From: Actinomadura madurae
GTDB lineage: Bacteria; Actinomycetota; Actinomycetes; Streptosporangiales; Streptosporangiaceae
DNA: 64,000 nt
Assembly: GCF_900115095.1 (NCBI RefSeq)
Contig: NZ_FOVH01000010.1
Span: forward strand, 62,001-126,000
Direction: 5' to 3'
This document shows positions 25,007-32,390 of the stretch, in pieces; position 1 is the stretch's first letter; each line of letters begins with the position of its first letter. The notes below the pieces were generated by a model. The model did no database searches, was not told where the DNA came from, and worked only from the letters and a program-made list of their open reading frames with translations. The translations under genes were made by a program, and so were the position numbers.

Positions 25007-26524
25007 TCATCGTCCCGCCGCCCCCTCCGCGAGCCGGTGGGACGTCCGCTCCAGCGCGGAGAGGTCCGCCACCACGTGCACCCGGTCGCAGTGCTCGGCG
25101 TAGAGCGGCAGGTCGCAGGCGCCCAGCCGCCAGGAGTACCGGGGCTCGGGGGTGATCCAGATCGTCTCCCGGACCCTCCGCGTGATCTCGGCGAACGTGC
25201 CGAGCGCCGGGTCATTGCCGTTTCCCCTGCCGTCGCCCAGGACGAGGAGGGTGGTGTGCCGCCCGAGCGCGGGGGCGTGTTCGGCCAGCATCATCTCGAA
25301 GGTCCCTCCGTAGTCGGAGTGCGCGCCGGTGTCGAGCAGGCCCCCCTCCGGCAGCCCGTCGAAGACCAGCCCGAGTGCGCGTTCGAGGGGGTGCTCGGCG
25401 AAAAGTTCGGTGATCTCCACTGGTTCGTCCACGAAGGCGAACGACCGGACCTGCCCGAACAGCGCCTGCAGGCCGTGCACCATGTGCAGCGTGAACCTCG
25501 CGGTCGCCCGCACCGACAGCGAGACGTCGGCGAGGACCAGCAGGCGCGGCCGGTCGTCGGCGCGGGTCACGGTGGCGGGGCGGAACGGCACCCCGTCGTA
25601 GCGCATGTTGCCGCGCATCGTGCGGGCGGGATGGATGCGGCCGCTTGGGGCGCCGCGCCTGCGGCCGGTGGGGGCGCCGCGCAGGGACCGGCCGACGCGG
25701 CGCAGCGCCTCCTCCAGCCGCGTCCGCTCGCCCTCGTCGACGGCCTCGGCGCGGGCGCGCTCGGCGATCCGGGCCGACTCCACGGCCACCTGCTCCAGTT
25801 CGGCCAGCCGGTCCAGGTACCGCTTCAGCAGTTCCGGCAGGTGGTCGATGATGCCCGCCGGTGGCCGCGGCGACGCGCCGGGGGCCGGGTCGCCGGAGGT
25901 GTCGGGCGGTCCGGGGACGTCGTGCGGGGCGACGGCCAGTTCCATGTCGATCCGGCGCCGGGTATCGGGTGCGAGCCGCCCAGGGACTCCCGCCCCGTGC
26001 AGGCGCTCGATCTGCAACTGGACCGGCTGCATGGCGCCCGGCCCGGCGGCACCGTCCGGGGACAGGACGATCTCGTCGGTCAGCGACGTCATGTCCACCT
26101 TGTTCGCCTCTTGGTGCAGGTTGTAGCGCTGGGCGAGGTCGCGCTGGTGGAAAAGGTCCCGGATGTCGGCGGGCTTGCCGTGGCTGTGCCCCTGCCGGGG
26201 CGTCTGGGACGGCTCGTCGGAGACGGCGAAGGATTCGAGTTCGCCTTCGTCGGTGAGGTCGGCGTGCTCATGCCCGTGTCCGTGTCCGTCCGCGTCCCCG
26301 CTCAGCGGGCGCAGGGAGAAGAACGCCGAGAACAGCTCGTCGAACAGCGCCTCGTCGCGGCGGTCCTTGACCAGGGTGATGCGCAGGGCCTCGCGCAGCG
26401 TCTCCCTCCCGCCGAGCACGCCGGGCTGGGCGGCGGCGAGCATGGCGTCGGCCCCCTCCGAGACGGAGACGCGCATCCCGTAGAGCCGGAGCGCCCGCAC
26501 GAAGCGGTGGACAGCGGCCTCCAT
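25007..26524 (-). CDS. VWA-domain protein partner of MoxR ATPase (CoxE/MadC-like)
   Basis: A 505-aa protein. The C-terminal von Willebrand A domain has the MIDAS-type start LLVLADVSLSVRATARFTL, followed by DTGAHSDYGGTF and TTLLVLGDGRGNGND, as in CoxE. The first 300 residues are charged and helical, with a His-rich tract DGHGHGHEHAD (about residues 75-88). It starts 13 bases after the MoxR gene ends and 37 bases before mftM. MoxR/VWA pairs remodel or load metal into large enzymes (CoxD/CoxE, NorQ/NorD, CbbQ/CbbO). Here the evident client is the metal-dependent alcohol dehydrogenase encoded first in the operon (inference). Confidence 0.85.
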   Translation of the reverse strand: MEAAVHRFVRALRLYGMRVSVSEGADAMLAAAQPGVLGGRETLREALRITLVKDRRDEALFDELFSAFFSLRPLSGDADGHGHGHEHADLTDEGELESFAVSDEPSQTPRQGHSHGKPADIRDLFHQRDLAQRYNLHQEANKVDMTSLTDEIVLSPDGAAGPGAMQPVQLQIERLHGAGVPGRLAPDTRRRIDMELAVAPHDVPGPPDTSGDPAPGASPRPPAGIIDHLPELLKRYLDRLAELEQVAVESARIAERARAEAVDEGERTRLEEALRRVGRSLRGAPTGRRRGAPSGRIHPARTMRGNMRYDGVPFRPATVTRADDRPRLLVLADVSLSVRATARFTLHMVHGLQALFGQVRSFAFVDEPVEITELFAEHPLERALGLVFDGLPEGGLLDTGAHSDYGGTFEMMLAEHAPALGRHTTLLVLGDGRGNGNDPALGTFAEITRRVRETIWITPEPRYSWRLGACDLPLYAEHCDRVHVVADLSALERTSHRLAEGAAGR

Positions 26525-26537
26525 CCCGTCCTCCCGG

Positions 26538-27782
26538 TCAGCCGTCGCGGCGGCGGGTGAGGGCGGCGAACGCGCGAGCGCCCTGGCCGGCTCCCGGGGC
26601 GGGGCGGCCGGCGGGTCCCCGGCCGGGCGCCCCGTAGTAGCCCTCGTCGTGACGGTGGGGCAGGTCCTTGGCGGCGCGGACCGCCCGGCCGTCGCTCTCG
26701 TCGTCGGGTGGTGCATGACCGTTGCCGGAGTGTCCGTGCCCGTGTCCGTGCCCGTGCCCGTGGCCATGTCCGTGGCCGGGTTCGGGAAGGGTGCGGTTCG
26801 GGTCGACGAGGCGCGGTAGGACGTCGAGGGCCTGGCGCAGGTCGCGCTCGTACTTCAGCACGACGCCGGCCGTGTCCGCGAGCACCCGCGGGTCGAGTTC
26901 CTCGACGCCGAGCACGGCGAGTGTGCGGGCCCAGTCCACGGTCTCGGAGATCCCGGGGTTCTTGCGGAGCCGCAGCTCGCGCAGCCCCCGGACGACCTGG
27001 ACGAGATGCCGGGCGGCGGCCTCGGGCAGACCGGTCCGCTTGGAGCGCAGGATCTCCAGCTCCCGCTCGGCGGCGGGGTAGTCGAGGAACAGGTGCAGGC
27101 AGCGGCGTTTGAGGGCCGCCGACAGGTCGCGCGTGTTGTTGGACGTCAGCACCACGTACGGCGGAACCCGCGCGGTGAACGTGCCGATCTCCGGCACCGA
27201 CACCTGGTACTCGGCCAGGCACTCCAGCAGCACCGCCTCCAGCGCCTCGTCCGCCCGGTCCATCTCGTCGATCAGCAGCACCGCGGGCTCGGCGCCGCGG
27301 ATCGCCTCCAGGACCGGGCGCGGCGACAGGAACCGCTCGGAGAAGAACACCTCGTCCTGCGCCTCGATCCGCCGCACCGCCGCGGCCAGGTCCGGGGCGT
27401 CGGCGGTGAGGTGGCCGATCTTGTCGCGCAGCATCTGCGTGTACAGGAGTTGCTTGCCGTAGTCCCAGTCGTACAGCGCGCGGCTCTCGTCCTGTCCCTC
27501 GTAGCACTGCAGGCGCAGCAGGCGGCGTCCGGTCACGGCCGCGAGCGCCTTGGCCAGCTCGGTCTTGCCGACCCCCGCCGGCCCTTCCAGCAGGACCGGC
27601 TTGCCCAGGCGGGTCAGCAGGAACACGGTGGTGGCGAGGCGGCGGTCGGTGATGTAGCCGCGGTCGGCGAACCGGTCGGCGACCTCGTCGACCGAGCCGA
27701 ACTCGTGCCGCGTCGTGTCGGGAGCCGGTGCAGTGTCGGGAGCCGGTGCGGTGTCGTCGGGAAGCCGGGGCGTGTCGGGCAC
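26538..27782 (-). CDS. MoxR-family AAA+ ATPase with His-rich tail (MadB-like)
   Basis: A 414-aa AAA+ ATPase: Walker A LLEGPAGVGKTELAKALA, Walker B AVLLIDEMDRADEALE, sensor-1 VVLTSNNTRDLS, and arginine-finger region LKRRCLHLFLDYP. After the ATPase core the sequence holds a run of eight Gly-His pairs and a further NGH (encoded about 26714-26775), a possible metal-binding tail, then a disordered Gly/Pro/Arg-rich end. GTG at 27782 is chosen because GGAGG sits six bases upstream. It lies between the alcohol dehydrogenase (97-bp gap) and the VWA partner (13 bp). The His-rich tracts in both partners are consistent with a metal-delivery role (inference). Confidence 0.88.
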   Translation of the reverse strand: MPDTPRLPDDTAPAPDTAPAPDTTRHEFGSVDEVADRFADRGYITDRRLATTVFLLTRLGKPVLLEGPAGVGKTELAKALAAVTGRRLLRLQCYEGQDESRALYDWDYGKQLLYTQMLRDKIGHLTADAPDLAAAVRRIEAQDEVFFSERFLSPRPVLEAIRGAEPAVLLIDEMDRADEALEAVLLECLAEYQVSVPEIGTFTARVPPYVVLTSNNTRDLSAALKRRCLHLFLDYPAAERELEILRSKRTGLPEAAARHLVQVVRGLRELRLRKNPGISETVDWARTLAVLGVEELDPRVLADTAGVVLKYERDLRQALDVLPRLVDPNRTLPEPGHGHGHGHGHGHGHGHSGNGHAPPDDESDGRAVRAAKDLPHRHDEGYYGAPGRGPAGRPAPGAGQGARAFAALTRRRDG

Positions 27783-27879
27783 GGTTCCTCCGTCCGGGAA
27801 GGGCAGGCGAGGTCGGGACTGCGAACTGCTGGGAAGGCCCGGGAGGGCGAGGACGTGCCACGGCCCTCCCGGGGGAGGC

Positions 27880-29172
27880 TCAGGTGAGCAGATCGTCCAG
27901 GTCACCGGTCATGCAGTGCTCGACGACGGGGCGGACCGTCTCGAACGTGCACTCCTTGGCGTTGCCGGGGGTGCAGGCGTCGCCGAGGACGTGGTTGGTG
28001 ATCCGATCGATGTCGGCGGCGTCGCCCCTGACCTCCTTGGCCCTTTCGTAGAACTTGGTCGGGCCCTTGCCCAGCCGGTTCTTGCTGTAGGTGTCCTGCT
28101 TGACGTCCGTGAACTTCTCGGGGATGCCGACGTCGCGCAGCAGCCGGATGCCCTCGGCGACCGCCGCCTCCGCGGCCCGCACCTTGGTCATGCCGCGGGT
28201 GTCGACGCCCATCGCCTCGGCGATGTCGGCGAACCGCTCGTACTGCGTGGGCATGTTGAACGCCCACACACGGGGGAGGGCGATGGCGTTGTTCAGCCCG
28301 TGGTGGATGTCGTAGAACGCGCTGACCGCGTGCGAGATGGAGTGGATGATCCCCAGACCGCCGGAGTTGAACGCCTGCGCCGCGATGTACTGCGCGTACA
28401 TCATCCCCTCGCGGCCGGCGAGGTCCTGGCCGTTCCAGACCGCCTGCCGCAGGTGCCTGGCCGTCAGCTTGATCGCGTGCAGCGCGTTGCCCAGCGACGG
28501 CTGGAAGTCCAGCCGGGACACGTACGGTTCGGACGCGTGCGCGAGGACGTCGAACCCGCACTGCGCGGTGTAGTCCAGCGGGCAGTCGTAGTAGAGCACC
28601 GGGTCGTCGATCGCCAGCGTCGCCACGCAGGCGTCATCGAACGCCACGTACTTGTGCGGGTTGTCGGGGTCGGTGGTGGTGTCGGTGATGACGTAGGCCC
28701 AGGACGTCTCCGACCCCGTCCCGGCCGTGGTGGACACCGCGATGTGCGGCGGGTTCTGCGGGTTCTCCGACTTGTTGAAGCCCTCGAACTCGTTGATGTT
28801 GCGGCCGTCGTGGGCCACCGAGACGCGGGCACCCTTGCAGGCGTCGTGCGAGGACCCGCCGCCGATCGACACGAACGAGTCGCACTTGTTCTCCTGGTAC
28901 AGCGTCACGGCGTCCATGACGTTGTAGTCCTTGGGGTTCGACTCGACCTCGTCGTACACCACGACCTCGAGCCCGTGGTACTTCATCGACTCGACGATCT
29001 TGTGCACGGTGTCGCTGCCGCGCAGCCCCGTGGTCATCACCAGCGTTCGCCGGAAACCCAGCTTCTTGGCCTCCGGGCCGATCAGCTCGTGCGCGCCCGG
29101 CCCGAGCATGGCACGGGGGAACGGGTGGAACTCCTTGATGGGGAACGGCTTGAGAAGCTCCTCGACTTGCAT
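27880..29172 (-). CDS. mdo: NDMA-dependent methanol/alcohol dehydrogenase (Mdo type, group III)
   Basis: A 430-aa dehydrogenase of the nicotinoprotein type known from Amycolatopsis and Rhodococcus, which keeps NAD(H) bound and needs an external acceptor (the dye NDMA in vitro, mycofactocin in the cell). Features: CDSFVSIGGGSSHDACKG, TTAGTGSETSWAYVITD, metal ligands in CGFDVLAHASEPYVS and IIHSISHAVSAFYDIHHG. The high conservation of the start (PFPIKEFHPFPRAMLGPGAH) supports the Mdo assignment. The ATG is preceded by AAAGGAA. It is the first gene of the operon mdo-moxR-VWA-mftM and divergent from mftA. Methanol or another short alcohol is the likely substrate; product formaldehyde/aldehyde. Confidence 0.92.
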   Translation of the reverse strand: MQVEELLKPFPIKEFHPFPRAMLGPGAHELIGPEAKKLGFRRTLVMTTGLRGSDTVHKIVESMKYHGLEVVVYDEVESNPKDYNVMDAVTLYQENKCDSFVSIGGGSSHDACKGARVSVAHDGRNINEFEGFNKSENPQNPPHIAVSTTAGTGSETSWAYVITDTTTDPDNPHKYVAFDDACVATLAIDDPVLYYDCPLDYTAQCGFDVLAHASEPYVSRLDFQPSLGNALHAIKLTARHLRQAVWNGQDLAGREGMMYAQYIAAQAFNSGGLGIIHSISHAVSAFYDIHHGLNNAIALPRVWAFNMPTQYERFADIAEAMGVDTRGMTKVRAAEAAVAEGIRLLRDVGIPEKFTDVKQDTYSKNRLGKGPTKFYERAKEVRGDAADIDRITNHVLGDACTPGNAKECTFETVRPVVEHCMTGDLDDLLT

Positions 29173-29333
29173 GATGAGACGTTCCTTTCCACGGGGTGGG
29201 CTGTGTCCGATTCACCTTCCGGGACGCGGAACGGCGCCGGTACCGGCCGGCCGGACGGGAAGCGGGCGCGGACGGAGGGGCCGGCCCCCGCCCGGATGGA
29301 CGGCTACCGGCCGGTAATCGCCAGCGGGGCAGG

Positions 29334-29351
29334 GGCACCTGTCCGACCGGA
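29334..29351 (-). promoter_or_regulatory. Shared alcohol-dehydrogenase upstream motif, copy 2 (mdo/mft divergent promoter)
   Basis: TCCGGTCGGACAGGTGCC on the minus strand, 162 bp upstream of mdo and 116 bp from mftA, is the second copy of the motif at 20539. The 294-bp gap 29173-29466 also holds several ACCGGCCGG-type palindromes (for example TACCGGCCGGTA near 29306), which may be further operator sites or simply reflect base composition. Both divergent transcripts probably start here. Confidence 0.55.
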
Positions 29352-29466
29352 GGGGCCGGGGACGGCCGAAAGTACGGCGAGACGGGCCGGCGCCCGCTCC
29401 TAACGTCGAGTCCCGACCGCCGAAAGCGCCGGCCGACCGGCCGGCCCACCCACCGGAGGAGATCCG

Positions 29467-29598
29467 ATGCGAGACATCAGCGACAGCGAGCAGCCGCGCG
29501 ACGACGGTGCCGGTGGCGCCGAGGCCGTTCCCGACCTCCTCGACGAGGAGCTCCTCGTCGAGGAGGTCTCCATCGACGGCATGTGCGGCGTCTACTGA
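29467..29598 (+). CDS. mftA: Mycofactocin precursor peptide MftA
   Basis: A 43-aa peptide ending in IDGMCGVY, the diagnostic C-terminus of MftA. The last Val-Tyr pair is decarboxylated and cross-linked by MftC, then released and converted to the redox cofactor mycofactocin. The acidic leader (LLDEELLVEEVS) is the part bound by MftB. GGAGGAG precedes the ATG. It is first in the operon mftA-B-C-D-F. Confidence 0.97.
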   Translation: MRDISDSEQPRDDGAGGAEAVPDLLDEELLVEEVSIDGMCGVY

Positions 29599-29608
29599 GG
29601 TGCCCGCG

Positions 29609-29896
29609 ATGACGGCCCCCTTCGACGCGGCCCGGCCCTACTTCGACGCGGCCCGGCCCTACCGGCTGAGCCCGTCGGTCGCACTGCGCCCCGAGCCGTT
29701 CGGGGCGCTCGCGTACCACTTCGGAAACCGGCGGCTGTCGTTCCTGAAGGCCCCCGGACTGGTCGAGCTGGTCCGGAACCTGGATCGGTACCCCACTGCC
29801 GGTGACGCCCTCGCGGGTGTCCCCGGTGACCGGCGCGACGTCTTCCAGCGCGCGCTCGGCTCGCTGGCAGCGGCCGACATGATCGTCCCCCGTTGA
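29609..29896 (+). CDS. mftB: Mycofactocin peptide chaperone MftB
   Basis: A 95-aa RiPP recognition element protein (PqqD-like fold) that binds the MftA leader and presents it to the radical SAM enzyme. The typical body is YRLSPSVALRPEPFGALAYH, FGNRRLSFLKAPGLVELV. The N-terminus is unusual: FDAARPY occurs twice in a row because of an exact 21-bp tandem duplication (29621-29641 and 29642-29662). The start at 29609 has GAGG eight bases upstream, overlapping the mftA stop; a GTG at 29600 is an alternative. The core is intact, so the protein should function. Confidence 0.93.
   Translation: MTAPFDAARPYFDAARPYRLSPSVALRPEPFGALAYHFGNRRLSFLKAPGLVELVRNLDRYPTAGDALAGVPGDRRDVFQRALGSLAAADMIVPR
29621..29662 (+). 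repeat. Exact 21-bp tandem duplication inside mftB
   Basis: Two head-to-tail copies of a 21-base unit beginning TTCGACGCGGCCCGG encode FDAARPY-FDAARPY. Being in frame, it adds seven residues before the conserved domain. Perfect identity suggests a recent slippage or duplication event. Confidence 0.95.
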
Positions 29897-29917
29897 GGGG
29901 CCACCGATGGGAGTGCG

Positions 29918-31126
29918 GTGATGTCCACCCTTCACGACCTTCCGCGCACCGAACGCGTCCCCGCCCTGGCGGAGCAGTTCAAGGGCGGTCTGGACGCCCC
30001 GATCTGCTTGACCTGGGAGTGGACGTACGCGTGCAACCTGTCCTGCGCGCACTGCCTGTCATCGTCCGGGAGGCGTGACCCCCGGGAACTGTCCACCGCG
30101 GAGCTCGAGGCAGTCATCGACGAGCTGGAGCGGATGCAGGTCTTCTACGTCAACGTCGGCGGCGGTGAACCCACCGTCCGCCCCGACTTCTGGCACCTGC
30201 TTGACTACGCGGTCGCCCACCGGGTCGGCGTGAAGTTCTCCACCAACGGGGTGCGGCTCGGCCCCGAGCGCGCGCGGCGCCTGGCCGCCACCGACTACGT
30301 GGACGTGCAGATCTCCCTGGACGGGGCGACCCGCGACGTGAACGACGCGGTGCGCGGCCCCGGCTCCTACGACATGGCGGTACGAGCCATGGAGAACCTC
30401 GCCGCCGCCGGGTTCGCCGACTTCAAGATCTCGGTGGTGATGACGCGACGGAACGTTCCGCAGCTCGACGACCTGCGCGCCCTCGCCGACCGGTACGGGG
30501 CGCAGCTGCGGATCACCCGGCTCCGGCCGTCCGGCCGCGGCGCGGATGTGTGGGACGAGCTGCACCCCACAGCCGAGCAGCAGCGCCGGATCCATGCCTG
30601 GCTGCTCGACCACGGCGAACGGGTGCTCACCGGGGACTCGTTCTTCCACCTCAACGCGCTCGGCACACCGGTGCCGGGGCTGAACCTGTGCGGCGCGGGA
30701 CGGGTGGTCTGCCTCATCGACCCGGTCGGTGACGTGTACGCCTGCCCGTTCGCCATCCACGACGCGTTCATGGCGGGCAACGTCCGCTCGCCCGGCGGGT
30801 TCCAGCGGGTGTGGCGCGAGTCGGCGCTGTTCGCGGACCTGCGCCGACCTTCGTCGGGGGGAGCGTGCGCCGGTTGCTCGGCGTACGACGCGTGCCAGGG
30901 CGGATGCATGGCCGCGAAGTTCTTCACCGGCCTGCCGCTGGACGGCCCCGATCCCGAGTGCGTCAAGGGCCACGGCGAGGCCGCCCTGCGGTTCGTCGAT
31001 CCGGCGGCCGCACCGCGCCAGGGCAACGACCATTCGCGCCGCACTGTCGCCCTCGGCATGCCCGCCGTCCGGGCCGCGCCCCGCCCCTGCGACGAGAGCC
31101 CCCTGGCCGGGATGGGGCCTTCATGA
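29918..31126 (+). CDS. mftC: Mycofactocin radical SAM maturase MftC
   Basis: A 402-aa radical SAM enzyme with the CX3CX2C cluster motif at Cys39-Cys43-Cys46 (WTYACNLSCAHC) and a C-terminal SPASM domain with cysteines in NLCGAGRVVC, DVYACPF and CAGCSAYDACQGGC for auxiliary clusters. MftC oxidatively decarboxylates the C-terminal tyrosine of MftA and then forms the C-C bond with the penultimate valine. GTG at 29918 or ATG at 29921 is the start, behind GGGAG. The last 40 residues (from DHSRRTVALG) form a Pro/Arg-rich tail of no known function. Confidence 0.96.
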   Translation: MMSTLHDLPRTERVPALAEQFKGGLDAPICLTWEWTYACNLSCAHCLSSSGRRDPRELSTAELEAVIDELERMQVFYVNVGGGEPTVRPDFWHLLDYAVAHRVGVKFSTNGVRLGPERARRLAATDYVDVQISLDGATRDVNDAVRGPGSYDMAVRAMENLAAAGFADFKISVVMTRRNVPQLDDLRALADRYGAQLRITRLRPSGRGADVWDELHPTAEQQRRIHAWLLDHGERVLTGDSFFHLNALGTPVPGLNLCGAGRVVCLIDPVGDVYACPFAIHDAFMAGNVRSPGGFQRVWRESALFADLRRPSSGGACAGCSAYDACQGGCMAAKFFTGLPLDGPDPECVKGHGEAALRFVDPAAAPRQGNDHSRRTVALGMPAVRAAPRPCDESPLAGMGPS

Positions 31127-31184
31127 CAGGCCACCACCGGCGAACGGCACCCGGCCCGCGACCAGACGAAACGGAAGGACGGTC

Positions 31185-32390
31185 ATGAGCGGTTGGTTCG
31201 AGACCGTGGCGCACGCGCAGCGGCTGGCCGAAAAACGCCTACCGAGATCGGTGTACGGCGCGTTGCTCGCCGGTTCGGAGAAAGGCGTCTCCTACGACGA
31301 CAACACCGCCGCGTTCGCCGAACTGGGGTTCGCGCCGCACGTGGCGGGCCTGTCCGGGGAGCGAGACCAGGGCACGACGGTCATGGGCGAGGAGATCTCA
31401 CTGCCCGTGATCATCTCCCCGACCGGGGTGCAGGCCGTGCACCCCGATGGAGAAGTGGCGGTGGCGCGGGCGGCGGCGGCGCGGGGCACCGCGATGGGGC
31501 TCAGTTCGTTCGCGAGCAAGCCGCTGGAGGAGGTGGTGGCGGCCAACCCCCGCACGTTCTTCCAGATCTACTGGATGGGCGGCAAGGACGCGATGGAACA
31601 CCGGATCGCGCGCGCCCGCGAAGCCGGGGCCAAGGGCCTGATCGTCACGCTCGACTGGTCCTTCTCCCACGGCCGGGACCGGGGAAGCCCCCGCATCCCC
31701 GAGCGGCTGACCCTCCGGGAGATGGCGCGGTTCGCGCCCGAGGCCCTCGCGCGGCCGCGCTGGCTGCTCGGCTTCCTGCGAGCCCGGGGTCTGCCCGACC
31801 TGACGACGCCCAACGTCGCCGGCCCCGGCCTGGAGGCGCCCACGTTCTTGGGTGCGTACGGGGAGTGGATGCAGAGCCCGCCGCCCACGTGGGACGACGT
31901 GCGGTGGCTGCGCGACCTGTGGGACGGGCCGTTCATGCTCAAGGGCGTGTGCCGGTTGGACGACGCCCTGCGCGCGGTCGACGCCGGGGTCACCGCCATC
32001 TCGGTGTCCAACCACGGCGGGAACAACCTCGACTCCACCCCCGCGCCGATCCGCGCGCTGCCGGCCATCGCCGGCGCGGTGGGCGACTCGGTGGAGGTGC
32101 TGCTGGACGGCGGCGTCCGGCGGGGCGGCGACGTGGTCAAGGCACTGGCGCTCGGCGCCCGCGCGGTGATGATCGGCCGCGCGTACCTGTGGGGCCTGGG
32201 CGCCGGCGGGCAGGCCGGGGTGGAGAACGTCCTGGACATCCTGCGCGGCGGTATCGACTCGGCGCTGCTCGGCCTCGGCCGCTCCTCGGTCAGCGAGCTG
32301 ACCAGGGACGATGTGGTGGTTCCGCCGGGTTTCACGCGCACCCTCGGGACCGCGGTGTCCGCGCCGCGGCCCTTCGAGCCGACCCCATGA
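31185..32390 (+). CDS. mftD: Mycofactocin FMN dehydrogenase MftD
   Basis: A 401-aa flavoprotein of the lactate/glycolate oxidase (FMN alpha-hydroxy acid dehydrogenase) family: GVSYDDNTAAFAELGFAPHV, substrate/FMN region ISPTGVQAVHPDGEVAVARA, FFQIYWMGGKD, catalytic-base region ISVSNHGGNNLDS, FMN phosphate site VLLDGGVRRGGDVVKAL and ARAVMIGRAYLWG. MftD oxidatively deaminates the released AHDP intermediate to give the redox-active dione. GGAAGGA precedes the ATG. Its stop overlaps the mftF start (ATGA), showing that no mftE lies between them here. Confidence 0.95.
   Translation: MSGWFETVAHAQRLAEKRLPRSVYGALLAGSEKGVSYDDNTAAFAELGFAPHVAGLSGERDQGTTVMGEEISLPVIISPTGVQAVHPDGEVAVARAAAARGTAMGLSSFASKPLEEVVAANPRTFFQIYWMGGKDAMEHRIARAREAGAKGLIVTLDWSFSHGRDRGSPRIPERLTLREMARFAPEALARPRWLLGFLRARGLPDLTTPNVAGPGLEAPTFLGAYGEWMQSPPPTWDDVRWLRDLWDGPFMLKGVCRLDDALRAVDAGVTAISVSNHGGNNLDSTPAPIRALPAIAGAVGDSVEVLLDGGVRRGGDVVKALALGARAVMIGRAYLWGLGAGGQAGVENVLDILRGGIDSALLGLGRSSVSELTRDDVVVPPGFTRTLGTAVSAPRPFEPTP

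Noticed and set aside
26714..26780. GTG/GCC-rich short repeats that could be taken for a CRISPR or microsatellite element
   Set aside because: They encode the Gly-His run of the MoxR protein; there are no spacers or regular repeat units.
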